This document shows, piece by piece, positions 52,451 to 62,381 of a DNA stretch of 64,000 nucleotides. The notes below the pieces were generated by a model. The model did no database searches, was not told where the DNA came from, and was given only the letters and a program-made list of their open reading frames with translations. Both the position numbers and the translations under genes were made by a program. The stretch is from positions 868,001 to 932,000 of the forward strand of contig NZ_JADOVJ010000001.1 of the NCBI RefSeq assembly GCF_015752315.1, in the 5' to 3' direction. The DNA comes from Nocardioides luteus. Lineage in GTDB: Bacteria > Actinomycetota > Actinomycetes > Propionibacteriales > Nocardioidaceae. The stretch's first letter is position 1; each line of letters opens with the position of its first letter.

Positions 52451-54280
52451 CTACTTCACCGTCCGAGCAACCTCCGGCAGTTCCCCCGACTCCCGCAGCG
52501 AGTCGAGCAGATCCCCAGGAAGGATCCAGACGGTCGCAAGCGGGAACGGCCGCTCGCGCAGCATCACCGCGCCGGTGACGAAGGAAGGCTCACCGTTCGG
52601 GCAGGAGAAGACGATGTCGTCCCCCCACTCCCACTGGCGCTTGACGATGGTGGGGAGCATCCACCACATCAACCAGTTGCGCTCCGAGTTCATCGACGAG
52701 CGGCGGCGGGGGCAGTTGTTGTCGTAGGCGACGACGGCTTCTGGGTGCTCGGCGAGGATCGAGCGGAGCTCGCCGACGACCGGGGTGTCGCGGTTGAAGT
52801 GGTCGTGGAACTCGTTCGAGGCCACGTCGGCGACGGCAGAGCCGGCGGTGCCGACCACCAGGACGAGCGCGGTGACGACCACCGAGCGCACCCGGTCGGA
52901 GAGTCGCGGGCTCACTCGGGAGAGGGCCGCGAGGATCGTCCAGATCGCCAACGGGATCAGCGAGCAGAGAGTCGCGATCAGCCAGAAGCGGTTGTCGTTG
53001 GTGAAGGACGGGATCGGCCCGGGCTGCGGGAACTGCCCGTCCGGAAGCGCCCACCACCACGGGATCGCGCCCGGGATGTGGGCCGGGGTGGTGTACGCCC
53101 AGGTGGGTGCGTCGGGGGCGACGACGAGGATGGTCACCAGCGAGACCCCGGCGACGATCACCCATGTCCAGACCAGGACGGCCCGGGAGCGTACGGCCTG
53201 GATCGCAGCACAGACCCCAGCCAGCACCAGGACCGCGAAGACCGGGTCGATGTAGCGCCCGTAGATCCAGTAGTCGAAGCGCCGCCACTCCATCGTGAAC
53301 AGCGAGTACTCGTTGCCCCAGTTCAGGCAGCTGAGGACGTACATCGAGCCGGCCGCGATCAGCACGAACCCGGCGGGCCCGACCTGCCGCTCGCGGAGCT
53401 CCTTCCAGAACGCCGCGGTCACCACGACCAGGCCGACGACCACGACGCCGAAGCTGCCGATCATCTGTGTCCAGGCCTCACCGGCGAAGGTGTCGACCCA
53501 GAAGCGCGGGTTGGCGTGCACGACCTTCTCGAAGAAGCCCTGCGCCTGGATGAACTTCCACGGCACCAGCTGCGCGTGGAACCAGAGCGCGGCCTTGTTG
53601 GCGATCACGGCGAGCACACCGGTGGTGACCAGCCCGACGAGCGCGATGAGCGCGACCTGCCGCTTGCGTACGAGGAGACCGTGCACGAGGAGGCAGATCA
53701 GCCACAGCGCGACCGCGGCGACGAAGACCTGCATCCGGGCGTGCGAGAACAGGGCCAGTCCGGTGACCAGGCTGAGCAGGAGTACGCCGCGGTAGCTCGG
53801 CTTCTCCCAGAGCCGGAACGCGACCAGCGTCGCCACGACGACGAGCAGCGTGATCAGCCGCTCGGAGAGGATGTAGTCGGCCTGGATCGCGCGTGGCGGC
53901 AGGGCCATCACGACGGCGCCGGCGACCACACCCTGCGCCGGGGTGACGCCGCTGAGCCGCACCGCGACCCGGGCCAGTGGCCAGATCGTGAGCATGCTGA
54001 TCACCAGGCCGACGACGATCGCCAGCTGGTAGAAGACGAAGACATTGGACGTGACCAGCCACAACGGCGCCAGCAGCACACCCCAGCCGGGGTAGTAGCC
54101 GGGGGTGTTCAGCTGGGGCGCGTCGAGGCCCAGAACGGTCCGCCCATGGATGACCGTGCCGATCTCGTCGTACATGAACGAGAGGTTCGAGCCCCAGGCG
54201 ACGTAGACGTTGATCGCGAGAGCGACCACGACGGAGACGACAGCGGCGATGCGCCAGAACCGATCCACGCCGCGGAACAT
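52451..54280 (-). CDS. Polytopic membrane protein, GT-C glycosyltransferase-like
   Basis: 609 aa with about 11-13 membrane helices and a soluble C-terminal part. The first loop has FMYDEIGTVIHGRTVLG, an Asp-Glu pair after helix 1 as in GT-C enzymes that use lipid-phosphate sugars. Further GT-C-like features are weak (YGRYIDPVFAVLVLAG, typical of Arg/Asp in arabinosyl- and mannosyltransferase-like proteins). RBS GAGG is seven nt before ATG 54280. Function unproven. Its promoter must lie inside or beside the divergent nudC gene. Confidence 0.65.
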   Translation of the reverse strand: MFRGVDRFWRIAAVVSVVVALAINVYVAWGSNLSFMYDEIGTVIHGRTVLGLDAPQLNTPGYYPGWGVLLAPLWLVTSNVFVFYQLAIVVGLVISMLTIWPLARVAVRLSGVTPAQGVVAGAVVMALPPRAIQADYILSERLITLLVVVATLVAFRLWEKPSYRGVLLLSLVTGLALFSHARMQVFVAAVALWLICLLVHGLLVRKRQVALIALVGLVTTGVLAVIANKAALWFHAQLVPWKFIQAQGFFEKVVHANPRFWVDTFAGEAWTQMIGSFGVVVVGLVVVTAAFWKELRERQVGPAGFVLIAAGSMYVLSCLNWGNEYSLFTMEWRRFDYWIYGRYIDPVFAVLVLAGVCAAIQAVRSRAVLVWTWVIVAGVSLVTILVVAPDAPTWAYTTPAHIPGAIPWWWALPDGQFPQPGPIPSFTNDNRFWLIATLCSLIPLAIWTILAALSRVSPRLSDRVRSVVVTALVLVVGTAGSAVADVASNEFHDHFNRDTPVVGELRSILAEHPEAVVAYDNNCPRRRSSMNSERNWLMWWMLPTIVKRQWEWGDDIVFSCPNGEPSFVTGAVMLRERPFPLATVWILPGDLLDSLRESGELPEVARTVK

Positions 54281-54305
54281 ATACCCACCTCATAGGCTCT
54301 GACGG

Positions 54306-55217
54306 GTGGACTCCCCGAAGCTGCCCATCCATCTGAGAATCACCCAGGATCCCCACGACCGCTCCGGCCATCTGCGCGCCGACGACGGCTGGGTCGAGAA
54401 GGCCTGGACGGACGAGACCACGAGGGTCCTCGTGGTCGCCGGCAACAGGGTCGAGCCGTCCGGCGAGACCGGGGTGAGGTGGCGTACGCCGGCAGACTCC
54501 CCGGAGGGGATCCGGCTGCTCCTCGGCGACACCGCCGACGGGGCCAGGTTCGCGGTGCTCACCGGCCGCGAGGAGGCCGGCGAGACCTGGCGTGACCTGC
54601 GTGGGCTCTTCCCCGCGATGCTCGCCGACACGACCGAGGCGAGCTTCCTGATGCACGCGATCGGCCTGGCCGAGTGGCACCGGGCGACCCGGTTCTGCTC
54701 ACGGTGCAGCGGCAGCCTGGTGCCGCGCGCGGCCGGTCACGAGCTGGCCTGCCCGGAGGGCCATCTGACCTTCCCGCGCACCGACCCCGCGGTGATCATG
54801 CTGGTGACGTCGGGCGAGCCCGGGACCGACGAGGAGCGTTGCCTGCTCGGCAACCACACCCGCTGGCCCGCGCCGAACTTCTCCACGCTCGCCGGCTTCG
54901 TCGAGCCGGGGGAGTCCCTCGAGGACGCGGTCCGTCGCGAGGTCGCCGAGGAGGTCGGCGTACGCGTCGGGCAGGTCGACTACTTCGGCAACCAGCCGTG
55001 GCCGCTGCCGGCCAGCCTGATGCTCGGCTTCTTCGCCCGTGCGGCGTCGACCGAGATCACGGTCGACGAGGACGAGATCCGCGAGGCGCGCTGGTTCACC
55101 CGCGCCGAGCTCGCCGCCGTCGCGCGCAGCGGCGAGATCAAGCTGCCCAGCGGCATCTCGATCAGCCGGTCGCTGGTCGAGGCCTGGTACGGCGGCGAGC
55201 TGCCCGGATCGTGGTGA
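54306..55217 (+). CDS. nudC: NAD(+) diphosphatase NudC
   Basis: 303 aa from GTG 54306, 7 nt after TAGGCT (leaderless). The zinc-ribbon region is RFCSRCSGSLVPRAAGHELACPEGH. The Nudix box is GFVEPGESLEDAVRREVAEEVG, and the NudC-specific QPWPLPASLMLGF follows it. NudC hydrolyses NAD(H) to NMN and AMP and can remove NAD caps from RNA. It lies between adnAB and mrx1/uvrD2 as in mycobacteria. Confidence 0.93.
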   Translation: MDSPKLPIHLRITQDPHDRSGHLRADDGWVEKAWTDETTRVLVVAGNRVEPSGETGVRWRTPADSPEGIRLLLGDTADGARFAVLTGREEAGETWRDLRGLFPAMLADTTEASFLMHAIGLAEWHRATRFCSRCSGSLVPRAAGHELACPEGHLTFPRTDPAVIMLVTSGEPGTDEERCLLGNHTRWPAPNFSTLAGFVEPGESLEDAVRREVAEEVGVRVGQVDYFGNQPWPLPASLMLGFFARAASTEITVDEDEIREARWFTRAELAAVARSGEIKLPSGISISRSLVEAWYGGELPGSW

Positions 55218-55232
55218 CGGAGACCGAGGAGG

Positions 55233-55478
55233 TCAGACCAGCTCGGCGAGCTTCGCCTTGACCTGAGCGATCGACGGGTTGGTCATTGCGGTGCCGTCCG
55301 AGTAGACGAGGGTGGGGACGGTCTGGTTGCCGTCGTTGACCTGCTCGACGATCTGGGCGGCCTCGGGCACCTGCTCGATGTCGACCTCGTCGAAGGTGAT
55401 GTCCTCACGGCCGAGCTGTCCCTTGAGTCGCTGGCAGTATCCACACCAGGGCGTGGTGTACATGGTGAAGCTACTCAT
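55233..55478 (-). CDS. mrx1: Mycoredoxin (Mrx1)
   Basis: 81 aa from ATG 55478 with RBS AGGAG. MSSFTMYTTPWCGYCQRLKG carries the glutaredoxin-like active site CGYC at 12-15 after the TTPW that marks mycoredoxins. TVPTLVYSDGT supplies the cis-Pro. It reduces mycothiol mixed disulfides. Convergent with nudC (15-nt gap) and divergent from uvrD2. Confidence 0.93.
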   Translation of the reverse strand: MSSFTMYTTPWCGYCQRLKGQLGREDITFDEVDIEQVPEAAQIVEQVNDGNQTVPTLVYSDGTAMTNPSIAQVKAKLAELV

Positions 55479-55567
55479 CGGGATCTCCTCATCAGAACTG
55501 TCGGTGCGAGCCAATAGTGTTGACCCGCAAGGCACAACGTTCCCACCCCGAGGAGTTCTTCCCGCCC

Positions 55568-57619
55568 ATGACCCCCGAGTCCCTCCTCGCCGCACTGGAC
55601 CCCGAGCAGCGCCGGGTGGCCGAGGCGCTGCGCGGTCCGGTCCGGGTGCTGGCGGGTGCGGGGACGGGCAAGACCCGGGCCATCACCCACCGGATCGCCT
55701 ACGGCGTCGCCACCGGCGTCTACGCGCCGCAGGAGGTCCTCGCGGTCACCTTCACCACCCGGGCCGCCGGGGAGATGCGTCAGCGGCTGCGCGCGATGGG
55801 CGCCGGCGCGGTCCAGGCGCGTACGTTCCACTCCGCTGCCCTCCGCCAGCTGCGGTTCTTCTGGCCCAAGGTCTACGGCACCGAGCTGCCCACCCTGACC
55901 GAGTCGAAGATCCCGCTCATCCGCGCGGCCGCGCAGCGCCAGCGGATCAACGTCGACCAGGCCCAGGCACGCGACCTGGCCTCGGAGATCGAGTGGTCGA
56001 AGGTCTCCAACGTCCACCCCGACGACTACCCGAAGTCGGCCGAGGCGCGGGGCCGGGAGGTCGGCGGGCTGACGCCGTCGATGGTGGGGCACATCTACGC
56101 GGCGTACGAGGACGTCAAGCGCACCCAGGCACGCATGGACATGGAGGACGTGCTGCTGCTGACCGCCGGGCTCCTGGAGCACGACGAGCGGGTCGCGGCG
56201 CAGGTCAGGCGGCAGTACAAGTGGTTCACCGTCGACGAGTTCCAGGACGTCTCGCCGCTGCAGTCGGCTCTGCTCGACCTGTGGCTGGGCGGGCGCAACG
56301 AGATCTGCGTCGTCGGCGACCCGGCCCAGACGATCTACACCTTCGCCGGTGCCGACGCTGCCTACCTCCGTGACTTCCCGAAGAAGCATCCCGGTGCCAC
56401 CTCGGTCGAGCTGGTCCGCAACTACCGCTCCTCGCCGCAGGTGGTGAGGGCGGCCAACAAGATCCTGGAAGGCACGCCCAGCGCCGGTGTGCAGCTGCAG
56501 GCGCAGCGTGACGCCGGGCCTGCCGTCGAGCACGTCGAGCAGCCCGACGAGGTCGCCGAGGCCGAGGGCGTCGCCGCCGAGATCCTGCGCCTGCACCAGT
56601 CCGGCAAGCCCTACAACGAGATGGCGATCCTGTTCCGGATCAACGCCCAGTCGGAGGCCTACGAGGACGCCCTCACCGCCCGCCGGATCCCCTATGTCGT
56701 ACGCGGCGCCGCCCGGTTCTTCGACCGGCCCGAGGTCCGCGAGGCCGTCACCCGGATCCGAGGTGCGGCGCGAGGCGGCCAGGGAGCAGTGATCGGTGAC
56801 GAGCTGCTGGAGTCGGTCCACGGGATCCTGGCCGGGATGGGCTGGACCTCGGAGCCGCCGGACGGCCGCGGCCAGACCCGCGACCGCTGGGAGTCGTGGC
56901 AGGCGCTGATCGACCAGGCGCGCGCCTTCGCAGCAGCAGGTGGCGACCTGGCCGGCCTCGTCGCCGAGCTCGACCGCCGCGCGGCCGAGCAGCACGCGCC
57001 GGTGCCGTCGGGAGTGACTCTGGCGACCTTCCACGCAGCCAAGGGGCTCGAGTGGGACTCGGTCTTCCTGGTCGGGCTCCAGGACGGCACGATGCCGTTC
57101 ATCCTCCGCGGCGAGGAGCCGACCCCGGCCGAGATCGAGGAGGAGCGGCGCCTGCTCTACGTCGGCCTCACCCGGGCGCGGGTGGACCTGACCCTGTCCT
57201 GGGCGCTGGCCCGCCAGCCGGGCCAGGCGGCGCGGCGCCGGCCGTCGCGGTTCCTCGACCCGCTGCGACCGGCACGGTCTACGGCACCGGCACGCCGGCC
57301 CGGCTCCGGCAAGGCGCGGATGTGCAAGGCCTGCGGCGGACCGCTCGGCTCGGCGGCCGAGAAGCGGATGGGCCGCCACGAAGGCTGCGACGCGCCTTAC
57401 GACGAGGAGCTCTACGGCCGGCTGAAGCAGTGGCGCAAGGAGACCGCCGAGGCGATCCGCAAGCCGGCGTTCGTGGTCTTCACCGACGCGACCTTGGAGC
57501 AGATCGCCGAGCAGAAGCCGGGCACGCTCCAGGATCTGCAGCGCATCGCCGGCATCGGCCGCGGCAAGGTGGAGGCGTACGGCTCGGAAGTCCTTCAGGT
57601 GATCTCCGCCGAGGCGTAA
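55568..57619 (+). CDS. uvrD2: ATP-dependent DNA helicase UvrD2
   Basis: 683 aa from ATG 55568; TTG 55517 in frame is an alternative. Motifs: LAGAGTGKTRAITHRIAYG, FTVDEFQDVSPLQSALLDLW, GDPAQTIYTFAGAD, TFHAAKGLEWDSVFLVGLQDG, LLYVGLTRARVDLTLSW. The C-terminus has the Cys motif CKACGGPL...GCDAPYDEELY and an HRDC domain (FVVFTDATLEQIAEQKPGTLQDLQRIAGIGRGKVEAYG, in pieces TDATLEQIAEQ and IAGIGRGKVEAYG). This is the essential UvrD2 type of mycobacteria, a 3'-5' helicase. Confidence 0.93.
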   Translation: MTPESLLAALDPEQRRVAEALRGPVRVLAGAGTGKTRAITHRIAYGVATGVYAPQEVLAVTFTTRAAGEMRQRLRAMGAGAVQARTFHSAALRQLRFFWPKVYGTELPTLTESKIPLIRAAAQRQRINVDQAQARDLASEIEWSKVSNVHPDDYPKSAEARGREVGGLTPSMVGHIYAAYEDVKRTQARMDMEDVLLLTAGLLEHDERVAAQVRRQYKWFTVDEFQDVSPLQSALLDLWLGGRNEICVVGDPAQTIYTFAGADAAYLRDFPKKHPGATSVELVRNYRSSPQVVRAANKILEGTPSAGVQLQAQRDAGPAVEHVEQPDEVAEAEGVAAEILRLHQSGKPYNEMAILFRINAQSEAYEDALTARRIPYVVRGAARFFDRPEVREAVTRIRGAARGGQGAVIGDELLESVHGILAGMGWTSEPPDGRGQTRDRWESWQALIDQARAFAAAGGDLAGLVAELDRRAAEQHAPVPSGVTLATFHAAKGLEWDSVFLVGLQDGTMPFILRGEEPTPAEIEEERRLLYVGLTRARVDLTLSWALARQPGQAARRRPSRFLDPLRPARSTAPARRPGSGKARMCKACGGPLGSAAEKRMGRHEGCDAPYDEELYGRLKQWRKETAEAIRKPAFVVFTDATLEQIAEQKPGTLQDLQRIAGIGRGKVEAYGSEVLQVISAEA

Positions 57620-57653
57620 AAGTCCTTCACGGAAATTCCTCGAAATCAACGGG

Positions 57654-57692
57654 TTTAATCGTTTGCGGGCTACCTGCCCGGCCAGTTAGTGT
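57654..57692 (+). promoter_or_regulatory. Putative whiB7 promoter with AT-rich WhiB7 element
   Basis: TTTAATC (57654-57660) directly precedes -35-like TTGCGG (57663-57668), and TAGTGT (57687-57692) follows after 18 bp. WhiB7-dependent promoters carry an AT-rich stretch just upstream of -35, so autoregulation is plausible. Confidence 0.5.
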
Positions 57693-57757
57693 TCTTCCAT
57701 CAAGTAAAGCCGCGTGCTGCTCAAGCGCGCCCGACAGCCCCGAAGGAGGTGGCCCCA

Positions 57758-57973
57758 GTGAAGATCAACCAGATCAAGACGCCGATCAATGGCATCGCCA
57801 TGTCCGCGTGCGGCCACCCCGAGCTGTCCAGCCCGACCTGGGCCACCCCGGCTGCCGGTGCCTTTGCGGGCGCCGGTTACGGCATGCGCGTCGAGGGACT
57901 CGTGTCCCCGCAGGCGGATGCCATCAAGGTCAAGTCCCTTGGGATTCGAGCCTGGAGCTGTCCGACTACGTAG
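57758..57973 (+). CDS. Leader ORF of the whiB7 attenuator
   Basis: 71 codons from GTG 57758 with a near-perfect Shine-Dalgarno AAGGAGGTGG five to six nt upstream. It starts VKINQIKTPINGIAMSACGHP and shows normal G/C third-position bias up to about codon 60. The TAG stop (57971-57973) is located in the loop of the antiterminator hairpin. WhiB7 leaders of mycobacteria and Streptomyces use a uORF to couple ribosome inhibition to readthrough; a similar role is inferred here, although 71 codons is long. Confidence 0.7.
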   Translation: MKINQIKTPINGIAMSACGHPELSSPTWATPAAGAFAGAGYGMRVEGLVSPQADAIKVKSLGIRAWSCPTT

Positions 57974-58040
57974 AACCACGTAGTCACAGCAGCCTCCAGG
58001 CCGCGGAACCCGAAACCCGGGATCCGCGGCCTTTCTGTTT
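57950..58040 (+). promoter_or_regulatory. Antiterminator/terminator switch in the whiB7 leader
   Basis: Antiterminator: GCCTGGAGCTG (57950-57960) pairs with CAGcCTCCAGGC (57990-58001, one bulged C), with inner stem GACTACG (57964-57970)/CGTAGTC (57979-57985) whose loop holds the uORF stop codon. Terminator: AGGCCGCGGA (57998-58007)/TCCGCGGCCT (58023-58032), then TTTCTGTTT. The two share 57998-58001, so they exclude each other. Confidence 0.8.
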
Positions 58041-58077
58041 CTCAAAACCCGCGATCAGTCACAAAGGAGGTGTACAT

Positions 58078-58377
58078 ATGACCAGCATTCTCGAGCCCGA
58101 GGTCAAGCTCGGCGTTCTCCACGACCGCGCCAACCGCTACGACGAGGACCTGCTGCCCTGCCGGGCCAACAACCCCGAGCTGTGGTTCGCCGAGTCTCCT
58201 GCCGACGTCGAGTTCGCCAAGGCGCTCTGCGCGACCTGCCCCGTGCAGCCGCTCTGCCTCGCCGGCGCCCTCGACCGGCGTGAGCCCTGGGGCGTCTGGG
58301 GCGGCCAGCTGCTCCTGCAGGGGAAGGTGATCCCCCGCAAGCGGCCCCGTGGCCGGCCCCGCAAGGACGCCGCCTGA
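58078..58377 (+). CDS. whiB7: Transcriptional regulator WhiB7
   Basis: 99 aa, RBS AAAGGAGG seven nt before ATG 58078. Four Fe-S cysteines at 28, 51, 54 and 60 (LLPCRAN, LCATCPVQPLC). The WhiB7-specific EPWGVWGG turn follows, and then the AT-hook RGRPRK near the C-terminus. WhiB7 binds sigma-A and activates intrinsic antibiotic-resistance genes under ribosome stress. It follows uvrD2 as in mycobacteria, behind a full attenuation leader. Confidence 0.95.
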   Translation: MTSILEPEVKLGVLHDRANRYDEDLLPCRANNPELWFAESPADVEFAKALCATCPVQPLCLAGALDRREPWGVWGGQLLLQGKVIPRKRPRGRPRKDAA

Positions 58378-58433
58378 TCGACCGAACAGCACCGAAGCAC
58401 AGACAGCCGTTTCAACGACGAAAGGCGACAGCC

Positions 58434-58475
58434 ATGAACACGATTGTGATGACCATGGGCGCCGGAGCCCGCTGA
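58434..58475 (+). CDS. 13-codon putative peptide after whiB7
   Basis: MNTIVMTMGAGAR-stop, preceded by AAAGG 7-8 nt upstream. It lies 21 nt before the next small gene. Too short to judge; could be a leader for that gene. Confidence 0.25.
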   Translation: MNTIVMTMGAGAR

Positions 58476-58496
58476 CCAGCAGGAGAACCACCAGAC

Positions 58497-58691
58497 ATGA
58501 ACACCAACCGAGTACGGAGCACTCAGATGAACTTGCTTTACGAAGACCTGGCGCGCGCGCAAATGGCCGCGCGCCTGGGAGAGGCGCGTGAACTGCGGCG
58601 AGGCCATGCCCTCGTCAAGGCCGCTCGCCTGGGCCGCAAGGCCGAGCGAGCCGCCGTCCAGGCGAAGCTGGCTCTTGCCCGCGCGCTGTAA
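58497..58691 (+). CDS. Small basic helical protein
   Basis: 64 aa from ATG 58497 (AGGAG upstream); a shorter version from ATG 58527 (MNLLYEDLARAQM) has 54 aa. The chain is Arg/Ala-rich and helical (LYEDLARAQMAARLGEARELRRG, AARLGRKAERAAVQAKLALARAL), with no Cys. Similar short proteins occur in Nocardioides-like genomes as far as I remember. Function unknown; perhaps RNA- or DNA-associated because of its charge. It ends before a strong terminator. Confidence 0.65.
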   Translation: MNTNRVRSTQMNLLYEDLARAQMAARLGEARELRRGHALVKAARLGRKAERAAVQAKLALARAL

Positions 58692-58742
58692 GTCCCCCAT
58701 GGGACACCAGACCTCACCCCTCTGATCGCGGGTGTGGAAGAT

Positions 58743-58779
58743 GACCGGCCGGTCCGAGAAACCCTCGGACCGGCCGGTC
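58743..58779 (+). terminator. Terminator after the small basic gene
   Basis: GACCGGCCGGTCCGAG (58743-58758) and CTCGGACCGGCCGGTC (58764-58779) form a perfect 16-bp stem with a 5-nt loop. Confidence 0.8.
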
Positions 58780-58781
58780 CT

Positions 58782-58811
58782 ACCTTTTCCGGCACCTACC
58801 TCCGGAAAAGG

Positions 58812-58812
<1 letters not shown>
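58782..58812 (-). terminator. Terminator of the cholesterol oxidase gene
   Basis: ACCTTTTCCGG (58782-58792) and CCGGAAAAGGT (58802-58812) form a perfect 11-bp stem directly at the stop codon of the minus-strand gene. It abuts the plus-strand terminator at 58743-58779. Confidence 0.6.
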
Positions 58813-60485
<1,673 letters not shown>

Positions 60486-60501
60486 CTAGAACATGTTCTA
60501 G
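60486..60501. promoter_or_regulatory. KstR-type operator between cholesterol oxidase and the divergent operon
   Basis: CTAGAACATGTTCTAG, a perfect 16-bp palindrome. Its inner 14 bp, TAGAACATGTTCTA, match the KstR consensus TNNAACNNGTTNNA exactly. It sits in the divergent promoter region, 28 nt from one start and 54 nt from the other. Confidence 0.75.
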
Positions 60502-60555
60502 TATGCCGGTGGGGGTGTCAGAGGTTTCGCAACATTCACGCGACAGGGAGGTCGC

Positions 60556-61656
60556 ATGGTCACCGTATGCGTATGGGGCACGGGAAACATCGGTCGACTC
60601 GCCATCCGGGCCGTCGACGCACATCCACGGCTCGAGCTCACCAGCGTGCTCGTCCACGACCCCGCGAAGGTCGGTCGCGACGCGGGTGATCTCGGAGAGG
60701 TCGACCATGGCCTCGGTGTCGCCGCCACCGACGACATCGACGCGGTGCTCGCGACGCGCCCCCAGGCGATCGTGTATGCCGCGTCCGGCGACATCCGCCC
60801 CGACGAGGCCCTCGCCGACATCGTGCGCGCGCTCCGGGCCGGCGCCGTGGTCGTCACGCCCGCGCTCTACGCGCTCTACGACCAGCGCAACGCTCCGCCG
60901 GAGATGCGCGAGCCGGTGCTCGCTGCGATCGCCGAGGGCGGCGGGTCGCTCTTCGTCTCCGGCGTCGACCCGGGCTGGGCGAACGACGTGCTGCCGCTGC
61001 TGGTCAGCGGTCTGGGGAGCACCGTGGACGTCGTCCGGTGCCAGGAGATCTTCGACTACTCGACCTATGACCAGCCCGACTCCGTCCGCTATCTCGTCGG
61101 GATGGGCCAGCCGATGGACTACGACGCCCCGATGCTCGCCGAGACCGTGCCGACCATGGTGTGGGGCGGCCAGGTCCGGCTGATCGCCCGTGGTCTCGAC
61201 GTCGAGCTCGACGAGATCCGGGAGACCGTCGAGCGGCTGCCGCTGGACGAGACTGTGACCACCGCGTCGATGGGCGACTTCGAGAAGGGCACCCAAGGGG
61301 CGGTGCGCTTCGAGGTCCAGGGGATCGTCGCCGGCGAGCCGCTCGTCGTCGTCGAGCACGTCACCCGTATCCATCCCTCCTGCGCCCCGCACTGGCCGAC
61401 GCCGCCCGACGGCGACGGTGCCCACCGGGTGATCATCGAGGGTGACCCGCGGATCGAGGTCACGGTCGAGGCGACCGACAAGACGGGCAACCGGGCCGGG
61501 GGCGGCAACGCCACCGCGGTCGGGCGACTCGTCGGCGCGATCGAGTGGCTCATCGACGCAGACCCAGGACTCTACGACGCGCTGGACGTGCCGCTGCGTC
61601 CGGCGATCGGCAGGCTCGGTGTGGCCAGGGCCGCCCAGGAAGGTGTGACCGCATGA
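60556..61656 (+). CDS. Dihydrodipicolinate reductase-like / DAP dehydrogenase-like oxidoreductase
   Basis: 366 aa, RBS GGGAGG, ATG 60556. The Rossmann start VTVCVWGTGNIGRLAIRAV is followed by IVYAASGDIRPDEALADI, then SGVDPGWANDVLPLLVSGLG. This matches the NAD(P)H-binding DapB/amine-dehydrogenase-like proteins often found in actinobacterial sterol and lipid gene sets. The true substrate is unknown. It shares the operator region with cholesterol oxidase and is coupled (ATGA overlap) to the AhpD-like gene. Confidence 0.8.
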   Translation: MVTVCVWGTGNIGRLAIRAVDAHPRLELTSVLVHDPAKVGRDAGDLGEVDHGLGVAATDDIDAVLATRPQAIVYAASGDIRPDEALADIVRALRAGAVVVTPALYALYDQRNAPPEMREPVLAAIAEGGGSLFVSGVDPGWANDVLPLLVSGLGSTVDVVRCQEIFDYSTYDQPDSVRYLVGMGQPMDYDAPMLAETVPTMVWGGQVRLIARGLDVELDEIRETVERLPLDETVTTASMGDFEKGTQGAVRFEVQGIVAGEPLVVVEHVTRIHPSCAPHWPTPPDGDGAHRVIIEGDPRIEVTVEATDKTGNRAGGGNATAVGRLVGAIEWLIDADPGLYDALDVPLRPAIGRLGVARAAQEGVTA

Positions 61657-62135
61657 TCATCGACGTCCCCGACGGCAAGGACCCGATCGCGTACGTCTGG
61701 GGCGAGATGGTCCCCGGGATCGGCCCGGCCGCGGCCGGCCTCTCGCTCGCCGTCTACGAGCACACCACGCTCGGGCTCCGTGAGTTCGAGGCCGCGCGGC
61801 TGCGGATCGCGCAGATCAACGGTTGCGTGTTCTGCCTCGACTGGCGCACCGAACGTGACGGCCAGAAGGTCGAGGAGTCGTTCGCCGAGGCGGTGGAGGA
61901 ATGGCGTACGACGGACGCGTTCGACGAACGCACCCGGCTCGCCGCCGAGTACGCGGAGCGCTACGCGAGCGACCACCACGGGATCGACCAGGCCTTCTGG
62001 GACCGGATGTCGGCCCACTACACCGATGCCGAGATCGTCGAGCTGAGCATGTGCCTCGGGTCGTGGCTGGCCTTCGGGCGGCTCAACCACGTCCTGGGCC
62101 TCGACACCGCCTGCGTGCTGCCTGCCCGGACGTAA
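61653..62135 (+). CDS. Carboxymuconolactone decarboxylase/AhpD-like protein
   Basis: 160 aa; ATG 61653 overlaps the upstream stop by 4 nt. LREFEAARLRIAQINGCVFCLDWRTERDG contains the CxxC of the AhpD-like alkylhydroperoxidase family (CVFC) and the surrounding helices; ELSMCLGSWLAFGRLNHVLG follows. It probably detoxifies peroxide generated by the adjacent oxidase activity or acts in sterol catabolism. Inference from context only. Confidence 0.85.
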   Translation: MIIDVPDGKDPIAYVWGEMVPGIGPAAAGLSLAVYEHTTLGLREFEAARLRIAQINGCVFCLDWRTERDGQKVEESFAEAVEEWRTTDAFDERTRLAAEYAERYASDHHGIDQAFWDRMSAHYTDAEIVELSMCLGSWLAFGRLNHVLGLDTACVLPART

Positions 62136-62214
62136 CACGGTCCTGACAATCAGGTGATGCAGAATTTCGGTGTTGCGCCCTCTGAGCCGCAGGATTTCGA
62201 CCTATCGTTGATAC

Positions 62215-62379
62215 ATGAAGACCTGCGATTTCTGCGGATGCTACGAGGCCGACCCCCACCGCCTCCTCGCATGGACCACCGCGGTTGAGCGTGGGCGCTC
62301 GAAGGCGTTCTGCGAGGCATGCTCGCGACGTCACGTGCGCTCCATGGAAGCCAAGCTCGACTCCGACTGGTGGGCCTGA
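62215..62379 (+). CDS. Small zinc-ribbon protein
   Basis: 54 aa. ATG 62215 lies 6 nt after TATCGT (leaderless). Two Cys pairs: MKTCDFCGC near the start and CEACSRRH in the second half, a probable treble- or zinc-ribbon. It ends SDSDWWA-like (LDSDWWA). Function unknown. It converges with argS (2-nt gap). Confidence 0.65.
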   Translation: MKTCDFCGCYEADPHRLLAWTTAVERGRSKAFCEACSRRHVRSMEAKLDSDWWA

Positions 62380-62381
62380 GC

